A stretch of DNA of 64,000 nt from Mesobacillus selenatarsenatis SF-1 (GTDB lineage Bacteria; Bacillota; Bacilli; Bacillales; Cytobacillaceae), in the NCBI RefSeq assembly GCF_000813125.1, contig NZ_BASE01000019.1, positions 1 through 64,000 on the forward strand, in the 5' to 3' direction. Below, piece after piece: positions 55,576-63,420 of this stretch (position 1 is the first letter of the stretch; each line of letters opens with the position of its first letter). Made by a program: the position numbers and the translations under genes. The notes under the pieces were generated by a model. That model was not told where the DNA came from. It did no database searches and saw only the letters and a list, made by a program, of their open reading frames with translations.

Positions 55576-56002
55576 TATAGTCAACCTCTTTTTCAATTTT
55601 TGTGATTATTTGGTTAAAATTTTCCATTTCCGCAGGAATTCCTATCAAGATTTCGCTTTCATTTAATTTGAATGCTATCTTTCTATCAAACTGAAATTCA
55701 ATCCACATTCTAAATTCAATAAGATCTTTGCTGGTCTTGACCAAATACCATCTTCTTTCTGAATCCTTGTTGGAATATTCTTCAACTGTTGAAAGTAAAT
55801 CGAATACAGTCCTAAACGAAGAAGGCGGTAAATGAGTCAGTTGAATTTGTATATTTAGTTCCATTTCAATAAATGTGAGTAACTCCAGAAGTTCTAAAGA
55901 GTTTATTAATTCACCATAGAGAAGATCATCACTAGCAATTTTTTTTTGGCTTTTATCTTCCAACCAATCCAACACTACATTTGATAAAGTTTTCGTTTTC
56001 AT
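55553..56002 (-). CDS. Acyl carrier protein with extra C-terminal domain
   Basis: 149 residues. Residues 8-75 form an ACP fold; the phosphopantetheine serine is S35 in GELINSLELLELL (DSL-like, with N in place of D). Residues about 85-149 form a second small alpha/beta domain (RRWYLVKTSKDLIEFRMWIE) that usual ACPs do not have. ATG at 56002 is used, with GGGGTG 5 bases upstream. It is followed at once by the SerRS-like ligase, its probable loading enzyme. Confidence 0.85.
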   Translation of the reverse strand: MKTKTLSNVVLDWLEDKSQKKIASDDLLYGELINSLELLELLTFIEMELNIQIQLTHLPPSSFRTVFDLLSTVEEYSNKDSERRWYLVKTSKDLIEFRMWIEFQFDRKIAFKLNESEILIGIPAEMENFNQIITKIEKEVDYIERYQIN

Positions 56003-56050
56003 GTGGTCACCCCATTGACACAAAATCTATAATTACCAAGACAAAATTAA

Positions 56051-56101
56051 AAGCAGGGCTCTTTCTAGAATTTTATTCAATTCTATTAAGTTGCCCTGCT
56101 T
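56051..56101 (-). terminator. Terminator or attenuator inside the cluster
   Basis: AAGCAGGGC (minus strand) pairs with GCCCTGCTT, enclosing an inner TAGAATT/AATTCTA stem; the tail TTTTAATTTTG is only moderately U-rich. It lies in the 123-base gap between the DegT aminotransferase and the carrier protein genes, so expression of the downstream half may be reduced. Confidence 0.65.
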
Positions 56102-56125
56102 ATATTAAGAAGCTAATCGGGTCGA

Positions 56126-57349
56126 TTATTTTGCAAGAAGTTCACATACTTTTTCTGCGCACCGCACAGAATCTTCCTCACTCATTTGAGTACCTACCAC
56201 AAAAACCCTGTCCCAAAGTTCTTTTTCTGTTCTGAGTAATTCCTCTTCTTCTTCTCCCCACCAATTTTCTTCTTGCATCCATGTCTTGACCCACGGAGTT
56301 TCAATCAAGGATGGATACACCCAGGCTGGAACACCTTCGAGATTTAGAGCTTCCACTAACCAATCTCTGTCTTCCTTTGTCCAATATTCTGGCAAGATAA
56401 CGGCAGTATCGAACCAGACAACCTCACAATCCAGATGTTTGTGCGGCTCTGCCACTTCAATACCTGCATTTTTGAGAATTGTAGAAAATGCACTTGCAGA
56501 TTTATTCCTTAAGATCATCTTTTCTTCCATTACATCCAATGAGGCATGGCCAAGTACTGCTTCCATTTCTCCACCTCTAAAGTTATAACCCGGAGTGACT
56601 GACCAAACATTATCGCTTTTCCCATGGTGGCCAATTGTCCTCATTCTCCTGCCAACTTCCGGATCATCGTAGACATTCATTCCTCCCTGTCCTGCTCCGA
56701 ATAATTTACGATTGGAGCCAGCAAAGGTTGAAACATCCCCTCTGAACCCTACAAACTTACCATCTAATTTACTGCCAAGTGCCTGGGCTGCATCTTCTAT
56801 TAGATATTGAGCTTTCGTCTTTTCCATAACATGATCGATATCAACTACATTCCCGAAAAAATGAGTAACTAGAGCAACCTTGATATCATCCTGGACAGGA
56901 TAATCCTCTGGATAATGGCTCATTAGTGTTTTTCTGTCTGTAGGAATAAACACCGGCCGAGTCTTTGAGTGATATATTGCATTAAGCGAAGAAATAAAAC
57001 CTGATGAACTAATGGCAACCTTATCACCATAATTCACATTCAAAGCTCTTAAACCCGTAACTAATGCAGCACTGCCAGAGTTATGAAAAAATGCTCCCTG
57101 TTTGTTAATTAAGTTAGCGAATCGTTCCTCTAACTTTTTCGCTACAGGTCCTCCTCCCCAATATGAGGTTTTACCGCTTCTTACAATATCAGCTACTTTG
57201 TCCGCAGCTTCCGTACAAATTCCAGTATCTTCATACGGTAATTCAATTGGATCCTTGCCATTATTTATGATTAAATTTTTATTTTCTTTAACTTCATTAG
57301 GAAGCTTTATCACACGATTTTCTTTTACTTCTTCAGGCAGCTTTATCAT
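56126..57349 (-). CDS. DegT/DnrJ/EryC1/StrS sugar aminotransferase
   Basis: PLP enzyme that aminates keto-sugars, 407 residues. PLP lysine K215 in SNRKLFGAGQGGMNVY (the usual GEGG is GQGG), aspartate in LIEDAAQALGSKLDGK, and HHGKSDNVWSVTPGYNFRGG further on. The N terminus carries a short tandem repeat (IKLPEEVKENR then IKLPNEVKENK), a coding-region duplication of about 39 bases. The ATG at 57349 has GGGGA 7 bases upstream and overlaps the MFS gene by 17 bases. Likely installs the amino group on the glucuronate-derived sugar. Confidence 0.9.
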   Translation of the reverse strand: MIKLPEEVKENRVIKLPNEVKENKNLIINNGKDPIELPYEDTGICTEAADKVADIVRSGKTSYWGGGPVAKKLEERFANLINKQGAFFHNSGSAALVTGLRALNVNYGDKVAISSSGFISSLNAIYHSKTRPVFIPTDRKTLMSHYPEDYPVQDDIKVALVTHFFGNVVDIDHVMEKTKAQYLIEDAAQALGSKLDGKFVGFRGDVSTFAGSNRKLFGAGQGGMNVYDDPEVGRRMRTIGHHGKSDNVWSVTPGYNFRGGEMEAVLGHASLDVMEEKMILRNKSASAFSTILKNAGIEVAEPHKHLDCEVVWFDTAVILPEYWTKEDRDWLVEALNLEGVPAWVYPSLIETPWVKTWMQEENWWGEEEEELLRTEKELWDRVFVVGTQMSEEDSVRCAEKVCELLAK

Positions 57350-58553
57350 TCGTTTGTCCCCATTCCATACTTTTAGTTTTAATAACATATAACAATGCTG
57401 TCGCTAGATTGATAATACCTATGGCTGCAGTAGTAATATTCAAAGTGGTGGCGTCCAGCAGAAAACCAATGATTAAATAAGCCAACCCTAAACTGACACT
57501 CCCAATCATTGATCCCACCGACATAATACTTGCTCTAGTCAAAGATGGTATTTTACTATGGATAAAATTCACGTTTAGCACGTTCGAAATATAAGGTAAA
57601 ATTACAATGGCAGCAAAAGAGACATAGTAATAAAAACTAAAGTCAAATACATTTAAAACAAGGAAAAGAGATGTACCTAACATTGTAGAAATTATTACCT
57701 TTCTGGATGAAAATTTCTTTGCCAGCTTCGGGGCAATAAAATAACTGAATCCCGATAGTAATCTTCCTGCCATAAAAACAATTGATATCACAAAAACATT
57801 TAGTCCTAACATATGGAAGAACTGTTGAGAGAACATAAAATAGGCCATACAAGTTGCTTCAAAAGCACCAAGGAGTATGAATACTTGCAGGATTTTACGC
57901 CCCTCATAACTTTTAAAATACTCAGCCGTTTCACCAATAATACTTTTCTTCTGGGTAATCACTTTCTTTGTCAACAAATCGATACTCTCTGATTGATTAA
58001 AGGACAATTCTTTGATAGATACGAAAAAGAGGATAGACCCCAAAATTGCAATAGAGCTTAACCCATAAACCAGATTCCAGGATACTTCTTGTATTAACCC
58101 GCCAATAACAGAAGCTATTGCCAATGAAATATATGACAAACCTAAAGAGGTACTCATTGTTTTTAAGAATTGTTCTTCTTCATTCATTTGCTTTAAATTA
58201 TCGTAAAGAAGTGATTGATCTGATCCAGATATAAAGGACATCCCTAAACCTTCTAAAAAGAAGAGAATAGCTAACACCCAGAAATGCTCAAAGACAATAA
58301 ACCCAAGAGATGAAGATGTTAAAAGGATAAGCCCGGTTACAACACTGAACTTTCGTCCAAACCGATCACCAAGTATTCCGGTCGGAACTTCGCTTAAAAA
58401 CATCCCCATCAGCAGGCTCAATTGCAAAATAGCAATCTCTGCGTTATCAATTCCTCTTTGGGTGGTAAGGAATAACATGAAGATACCCTTTTGAAAGACT
58501 AGATTAGATAAGAAATAATATGAATTGTATTTAAAAACGAGGGATTTCATCAT
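57333..58553 (-). CDS. MFS exporter
   Basis: A 406-residue, 12-helix major facilitator. The loop between helices 2 and 3 is GILGDRFGRKFSVVTG (D-R-x-G-R-R/K motif A). The pattern resembles the drug:H+ antiporter/bacilysin-exporter types. GAAGGG lies 3-6 bases before the double ATG, which overlaps the stop of the caspase-like gene by 4 bases. Export of the cluster product, which also gives self-protection, is the likely role. Confidence 0.88.
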   Translation of the reverse strand: MMKSLVFKYNSYYFLSNLVFQKGIFMLFLTTQRGIDNAEIAILQLSLLMGMFLSEVPTGILGDRFGRKFSVVTGLILLTSSSLGFIVFEHFWVLAILFFLEGLGMSFISGSDQSLLYDNLKQMNEEEQFLKTMSTSLGLSYISLAIASVIGGLIQEVSWNLVYGLSSIAILGSILFFVSIKELSFNQSESIDLLTKKVITQKKSIIGETAEYFKSYEGRKILQVFILLGAFEATCMAYFMFSQQFFHMLGLNVFVISIVFMAGRLLSGFSYFIAPKLAKKFSSRKVIISTMLGTSLFLVLNVFDFSFYYYVSFAAIVILPYISNVLNVNFIHSKIPSLTRASIMSVGSMIGSVSLGLAYLIIGFLLDATTLNITTAAIGIINLATALLYVIKTKSMEWGQTNDKAA

Positions 58554-60400
58554 ATTTTCCCTTCTATTGTAAAGAAGTGTCGATTAATAGTGATTCCTAA
58601 GTTTTGAACAGTAAAGACTGTAAAATAGTATCCTTGGGCAGGGATATCTTCCCTGAATTGAAAATCTAACTCCACTTCAATTTCGTCTTTATTTTTATTT
58701 TTAAACCTTTTTAAACTTGGTTCTCCGATTAAATATTCTTTAATATATCCAGGTACAAACCAGCCAAATAAAATTTCCCCATCCTCTTCCGGGGTAATTT
58801 TGCATACTCCTTTGATTTTTTCCCCTGTCTTAAGGTCAGAAGTAACATCAACTGAAATTTTAGGCCCTCCTGCCATCCCGATACTTTTATCCCCGCATCG
58901 GAAACAGAATTCCATTTTCAGGTCAAAAGTATGAGAACTATGACCTTTATACAAATATGACAATCCTTCATGTCCACAATTGCAAAGGTTTGGTGTAATA
59001 GTTTCTGCATCTACTTTTGATCGATACACATTATATCCATCAAACTCCAGGATCGGATCATCTGGATTTTCAATAATAGTGTTACCGATGATATCATTTA
59101 GAGCTTGAATCTTCTGCTTCCAATTGTTCTCGATATTCCGTTTCTCTTTAGCATCCAGGCCGTACTGTCCCCTCAATAAATATTGATTGCCTTTAGTAAT
59201 GAAACTTGGCAATAATTTTTTTAGTGAATGATTTTCATCTATAAAATCATTTGTATAATATTTTTGAGCTCTTTCCAACGTTCTGATAATTCTATTGCTG
59301 GGTTCAATGACTTCAATATCGATCGTATTCTTATTAACTGGTAATCCTATTTCTATCATGCTAGGGAACGGCTGCATATAATCTAAAGAATCATTTATGA
59401 TTCGAGCAGGATTCCAATTCGGGTTTGTGAAACTGACTAACCTTTTCAGTTCCAATAAATCTGAATCCTGAATTGTAACTGCAGCAGTAATGTTTTGGGC
59501 TGTACCATCGATCGCGTTCAACAATAAGTTGAATTTATCATCATACAACGCCAGGTCGGAAAAGGGACCGTTATTACAGGATGCCATTATGACGTTTGCT
59601 GCCTTAACTCTGTTTAAAGGCACTAGTTTTTGATCATCCTTAAAGCAGGATTGCTCACAATACCCACACCTAGGCAAGATATTGGTTTTGTTGGTTAACT
59701 CATCATTTCTCCCACAAATCGTATAATCCTCAAAATTTATATTGTCCTCTTTGCCATGTCCATGAAGAATCAGCTTACTCCAATTATTTTCCAACAATTC
59801 CGCTTGCATATCATGTTTCTTTAAAATGGCTTTATCATAAATTAATAAGTCTTCAGCTATATCGACCATTTCCGTTTTTATGCTATGGTTTATTTTCCTA
59901 TGAGTTAATAAACCATTATCCAGACCTGATACTTCCTTCAAAAATTGTTTAGCACACAACCAGGATAGCGAACTTTCATCTCTTCCAATCAAATAGGATA
60001 CTTGCACCTTCTCTTGGTAACATTTAAATACAAATTCTTTGAGGCTATCGAACTTAAATTCCTCATACAGTCCAATTACTACCACAGATTTATTTTCAAG
60101 GTTTAAATCCTTCATCTCCTGGAAATCATGCCATTCGTCAGCAAAGCTTTTCTCAAAGGAAGAAAAAATTCCAATATTCTCAACAGGAGACAGACGAATC
60201 CCCACATCTACTTTATTAGGATTTTTTTTCTCCTTATAGATGGATTCTGAAATACGAATGCTTTCTTCCAGATCTTTTCTGTCCTTGACCAATACCGGAA
60301 TAGATGGTTGAAACGCACTTCCTAAAAACTCTTCTACTCCTTGCATATAAAGTTGATCATCTTCAAAGATTTTGACTAGTTTTGTTTTTAGTAATTCCAC
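58550..60400 (-). CDS. Caspase-fold (CHAT/gingipain-like) protein with Cys-rich segments
   Basis: 616 residues, not recognised as a named family. The middle has a clan CD cysteine-peptidase-like pair: histidine in LILHGHGKEDNINFEDYTIC (H213 or H215) and cysteine in VIMASCNNGPFSDLALYDD (C275). Between them is a possible zinc knot, CGYCEQSC (245-252), and a second Cys set is CNCGHEG plus FCFRCGDK near 470-510. The C-terminal about 110 residues look beta-rich. GTG start with GGGG 8 bases upstream. It is coupled to the MFS gene. In an antibiotic cluster it could be a maturation peptidase or a catalytically repurposed fold that forms the amide; both are inference. Confidence 0.7.
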   Translation of the reverse strand: MELLKTKLVKIFEDDQLYMQGVEEFLGSAFQPSIPVLVKDRKDLEESIRISESIYKEKKNPNKVDVGIRLSPVENIGIFSSFEKSFADEWHDFQEMKDLNLENKSVVVIGLYEEFKFDSLKEFVFKCYQEKVQVSYLIGRDESSLSWLCAKQFLKEVSGLDNGLLTHRKINHSIKTEMVDIAEDLLIYDKAILKKHDMQAELLENNWSKLILHGHGKEDNINFEDYTICGRNDELTNKTNILPRCGYCEQSCFKDDQKLVPLNRVKAANVIMASCNNGPFSDLALYDDKFNLLLNAIDGTAQNITAAVTIQDSDLLELKRLVSFTNPNWNPARIINDSLDYMQPFPSMIEIGLPVNKNTIDIEVIEPSNRIIRTLERAQKYYTNDFIDENHSLKKLLPSFITKGNQYLLRGQYGLDAKEKRNIENNWKQKIQALNDIIGNTIIENPDDPILEFDGYNVYRSKVDAETITPNLCNCGHEGLSYLYKGHSSHTFDLKMEFCFRCGDKSIGMAGGPKISVDVTSDLKTGEKIKGVCKITPEEDGEILFGWFVPGYIKEYLIGEPSLKRFKNKNKDEIEVELDFQFREDIPAQGYYFTVFTVQNLGITINRHFFTIEGKI

Positions 60401-60495
60401 AATAAAAACCCCATTTCTGTACTTCCTGATTCAAGTCCTCTTTATGGCCCAGCCCCTTTAACCAAATATGACTTTAATTTCTTAAAGTAGAACTA

Positions 60496-61476
60496 TTAAT
60501 ACATAAATTCGAACTCTTTCTCACCCATTGAAAGCATGTCACTACATCCTGACGCCGTTGAAGAACAACCGTGACAAACGGACGGCCCATTATGGTAGAA
60601 ATACTCTGCTACCTCTTGTGTCTCTTGGTCTATCAAGCTGAATTCCTCAATAGAGTTAAAGGATCGATAATATTTTTTATCCAAGCCTCGATGCGGAAGC
60701 AAACTGCATACATATAAGTTTCTATTCTTTGCATCGTAATACCTTACCAGATTAACCATTTGGCATTTTCCTGCAGCACGAGGAGGCAAGGAATGGTCAA
60801 AGTAATTCGTTTGTTCTTCTTCCGTATTGCCGCACCAGTATTTCCCGAACGGAACTAATTTCCCCTGTTTCTTACCATCCAGATATACACGCTCAACGAT
60901 ATTATTGACTTCATCTAATCCATCTTCGTAAATGATTTTTTCATCCAGTTTCAGTGCCGAAAGCTCCCAATAGCTTACTCCTGCATCTGTAAAAATCGAT
61001 TGCAGTTCAGGCATGGATTTATAATTATGTGGACCGCATACCGTGTTTACTCTTGTCTTCACACCAAGTTCTCTTGCCTTTTCCAGTCCTTTTAAAGCTC
61101 TTTCAAATAGCATAGGTAAACTACGAATTTCATTGTGCTTATTACCGACTTCATCTAGACTCACTATTACCTGATTTAAACCATTCTCACTCAATTCTTC
61201 TATCTTCTTCTCTAATAAAAATCCATTGGTGATCAAAGAGGTTTTCAGTCCGTTTTCATTTGCTATTCTGACAAAATCTACAATATTGCTGTGGAGAAGA
61301 GTTTCTCCTCCGGTGAATCTTATATATTCAACATTGGCCTTCTTTGCCTCTTCAATGATTTTTTGGTATTCATTTAGCCCAAGCCTATAAGAGTCCCCAG
61401 ATTTAGCAAATCCGCAAAACCAGCAACCTGCATTACAGGATTCCAATATACGAATAAATAAGTACTTAATATGCAT
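60496..61476 (-). CDS. Radical SAM enzyme, BlsE-like candidate
   Basis: 326 residues. The [4Fe-4S] motif is CNAGCWFC (C14, C18, C21), the SAM-binding motif is RFTGGETLLH, and C-terminal cysteines (SVCHGCSSTASGCSDML) may hold an auxiliary cluster. The size and gene company recall BlsE/MilG, which act on cytosylglucuronic acid in blasticidin S and mildiomycin. The ATG at 61476 has AAAGGAG 8 bases upstream and overlaps the glycosyltransferase gene by 11 bases. A SPASM/twitch-type peptide-modifying role is an alternative. Confidence 0.88.
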   Translation of the reverse strand: MHIKYLFIRILESCNAGCWFCGFAKSGDSYRLGLNEYQKIIEEAKKANVEYIRFTGGETLLHSNIVDFVRIANENGLKTSLITNGFLLEKKIEELSENGLNQVIVSLDEVGNKHNEIRSLPMLFERALKGLEKARELGVKTRVNTVCGPHNYKSMPELQSIFTDAGVSYWELSALKLDEKIIYEDGLDEVNNIVERVYLDGKKQGKLVPFGKYWCGNTEEEQTNYFDHSLPPRAAGKCQMVNLVRYYDAKNRNLYVCSLLPHRGLDKKYYRSFNSIEEFSLIDQETQEVAEYFYHNGPSVCHGCSSTASGCSDMLSMGEKEFEFMY

Positions 61477-62566
61477 ATTGATATCTCCTTTCCATTTGGA
61501 GCATCTCATTAACTATTTGATCTTGACCCAAATTTTCAATCTCCTGCTTTTCATATGGCAAAGCGTTATTTACTATGTCTTTAACCATTTCTTCTATTTG
61601 CGACTTATGATTTCTAAGTATTTCCTGTACGGCCTCATTTACCATAGGTACCGCAATCGATTCTGGTAATTCTTCCGGGATGGCAAAAGACTGATCGAAG
61701 GCTGTGAATTTCATTGTCTTGCAGCTAGGGTTCATGTCATAATACTTCTCACTTAATAACACTTGACTATAATTTGATGGCAGCAAATAGCCCATTCTCT
61801 TACCTAGCATTTTTCCTTCTAATGTTGCGGTAATCCCTGGAGTTGTTAAAACAATTCTTGATTTCTTCATTGCTTTTATAAACTCGTCATGAGACAGATA
61901 TTCAAAATGGATATTTGAATATTGGCTAAATTCAGTTTGCAACTCATCAATTAATTGCGAATTCGTCGTAAAGACTATTTTTCCGAACTTGTCACTGAAC
62001 TTTTCGATAATAATTTTTGTGAGAGTTCTGGTATAAAGACTAAAGAAATCCGGACTAGTAAATGGATTACACATTCCCGAGTAGTTCACCAGCATCCAAT
62101 CTTCTTCTTTATAAACTGATTTATCAATAACTGTTATTGGATTAACAATATATGTATCAACAACACTTTCATCTATATTCTTGTGATCAAGTAAAAAGTC
62201 TTGTATAAAATACTTGCTAGCATTTTCAATACCTTTTGGAATTTCATCCCACATCCAATTTAGACTATCGACTAAAATTAATGGTGGATATTCTTTTTTC
62301 CAAATCGGTAATACGTCCATTTCCATAACATTTACAACAAAATCATAGTTCTTTATGACTTCATCAAGAGCAGCAATTCCATCCTCAGATTCCCAAGTGT
62401 ATACATTATTTATCGGGCTATTATTCAAAATAAATTCTCTGGCCACTCCCGATCCAAAAAAGTCAATTATTGCTTGGGGGGATTTCTCCCTTAAGGCTTT
62501 CATAATGTAATTTGTTTTGGAAACTGGGCCAAATCCAAAATTTGTTGTAATAAAAGCTACTTTCAT
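61466..62566 (-). CDS. GT-B type glycosyltransferase
   Basis: 366 residues in a two-Rossmann layout. The N-terminal domain starts KVAFITTNFGFGPVSKTNYI, and the C-terminal domain shows the donor-site pattern ALKKSRIVLTTPGI-like (actual AMKKSRIVLTTPGITATLEG) followed by KRMGYLLPSNYSQVLLSEKY. By context it would join a base and UDP-glucuronate, like the cytosylglucuronic acid synthases BlsD/MilC. This is an inference; direct similarity to those enzymes was not tested. The ATG overlaps the stop of the hydrolase gene by 4 bases. Confidence 0.75.
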   Translation of the reverse strand: MKVAFITTNFGFGPVSKTNYIMKALREKSPQAIIDFFGSGVAREFILNNSPINNVYTWESEDGIAALDEVIKNYDFVVNVMEMDVLPIWKKEYPPLILVDSLNWMWDEIPKGIENASKYFIQDFLLDHKNIDESVVDTYIVNPITVIDKSVYKEEDWMLVNYSGMCNPFTSPDFFSLYTRTLTKIIIEKFSDKFGKIVFTTNSQLIDELQTEFSQYSNIHFEYLSHDEFIKAMKKSRIVLTTPGITATLEGKMLGKRMGYLLPSNYSQVLLSEKYYDMNPSCKTMKFTAFDQSFAIPEELPESIAVPMVNEAVQEILRNHKSQIEEMVKDIVNNALPYEKQEIENLGQDQIVNEMLQMERRYQYAY

Positions 62567-63051
62567 ACTTCCACCATAAGAGTTTTATTTGATGTATTGA
62601 TCACTTCTTTTAACTGTGGAAAGATTACTTCGTCCCAAACGTCCTTGCTTGGGAAGTCTTCCTCACAATAATATTTAATTGTTTTTACATTAGTTAATTT
62701 GTCCAGACCTTCTAAGAGTGGAGATTTAATCCCAAACTTTTCATTAATTAGCAATACAATGTCTCTATTAAGCGCACTTGCCCAGCCTATTTCTACATAT
62801 ACTCCATAACTTTGATTTGGAATAGCAATGAAAACATCAGTATCGAGCATCTCTTTATGATCCAGCCAAGTACATTCCTCGCCAGAAAGAAGTTCATCTC
62901 CCCATGCCTCTCTTTCAATAGCACAAAACACTGACCGTTCATCTTTTCTTAAGGAATTAATGATGTATTGCAAATTACTTTTATTTTCACTATTGAATTT
63001 ATTGTTCCTATCCAGCAAACAAGTAATTGGTGTACCTAAGAAAATCTTCAA
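62563..63051 (-). CDS. Nucleoside 2-deoxyribosyltransferase-fold protein, CMP hydrolase (MilB/BlsM-like) candidate
   Basis: 162 residues. IEREAWGDELLSGEE (REAWG 47-51) and YVEIGWASALNRDIVLLI (VEIGWAS 86-92) give the fold; E87 is the expected catalytic nucleophile. The REAWG ... LDH ... VEIGWAS order is the pattern I recall for MilB/BlsM, which release cytosine from CMP in mildiomycin and blasticidin S pathways. TTG start with AGGGGG 7-8 bases upstream. First biosynthetic gene of the cluster, 54 bases after the signal peptide gene. Confidence 0.85.
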   Translation of the reverse strand: MKIFLGTPITCLLDRNNKFNSENKSNLQYIINSLRKDERSVFCAIEREAWGDELLSGEECTWLDHKEMLDTDVFIAIPNQSYGVYVEIGWASALNRDIVLLINEKFGIKSPLLEGLDKLTNVKTIKYYCEEDFPSKDVWDEVIFPQLKEVINTSNKTLMVEV

Positions 63052-63105
63052 TTTATTTCCCCCTAATATCTCTTAATTTTTCATTTCTACAATTTCTCTA
63101 ATTCT

Positions 63106-63246
63106 TTAAATATCTGACAATTCAATTGAATGCATTGAACCTGGGTCTTTCTCAGCCGCCATCTCAACCACTGGATTAGCGGTGTTCATCTCGATACCTG
63201 TTAATGTTGTAAAGATAATAATTAGACCAAGTAGTACTTTTTTCAT
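63106..63246 (-). CDS. Exported signal-peptide precursor (PapR/NprX-like)
   Basis: A 46-residue peptide: MKKVLLGLIIIFTTLTGIEM is a Sec-type hydrophobic start and the remainder, to the end HSIELSDI, is hydrophilic. This layout matches the propeptides of RRNPP systems (PapR, NprX, Phr), whose C-terminal 5-7 residues become the signal. GGGGG lies 8 bases before ATG. It is divergent from an HTH-TPR receptor gene and sits at the head of the biosynthetic operon, so it is probably its first gene and gives positive feedback. Confidence 0.75.
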   Translation of the reverse strand: MKKVLLGLIIIFTTLTGIEMNTANPVVEMAAEKDPGSMHSIELSDI

Positions 63247-63270
63247 CTCTATTTCCCCCTAAACTTAGTA

Positions 63271-63290
63271 TATTTGTATATTAGCAAATA
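63271..63290. promoter_or_regulatory. Candidate receptor-binding inverted repeat
   Basis: TATTTG and CAAATA are separated by 8 bases between the divergent peptide and receptor genes. The layout (6-N8-6) is comparable to a PlcR box but the sequence differs. On the peptide side a TATACT-like -10 lies at 63266-63271 without a good -35, as expected for an activated promoter. Confidence 0.45.
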
Positions 63291-63319
63291 TTTATTTGGA
63301 ATAATTTTGTCATTTTATC

Positions 63320-63328
63320 TGGTATAAT
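63320..63328 (+). promoter_or_regulatory. Extended -10 promoter of the receptor gene
   Basis: TGG TATAAT (TG 63320-63321, TATAAT 63323-63328) with TTGTCA 10 bases further upstream, which is too close to be a -35. An extended -10 can work without one. Confidence 0.55.
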
Positions 63329-63404
63329 GTAATCAACTAGCAAAAAAGGCCCAAAATCGTCTAAATCTTCGTTTTAATATAAATATAGTTATATGAGTAA
63401 AAAA

Positions 63405-63414
63405 GGGGGGGGGG
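63405..63414 (+). repeat. G10 homopolymer next to the receptor start
   Basis: Ten G residues, 6 bases before the TTG start, provide the Shine-Dalgarno sequence. An upstream ATG at 63393 would be in frame with the receptor if the run had nine or twelve G. Confidence 0.8.
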
Positions 63415-63420
63415 AAGACC

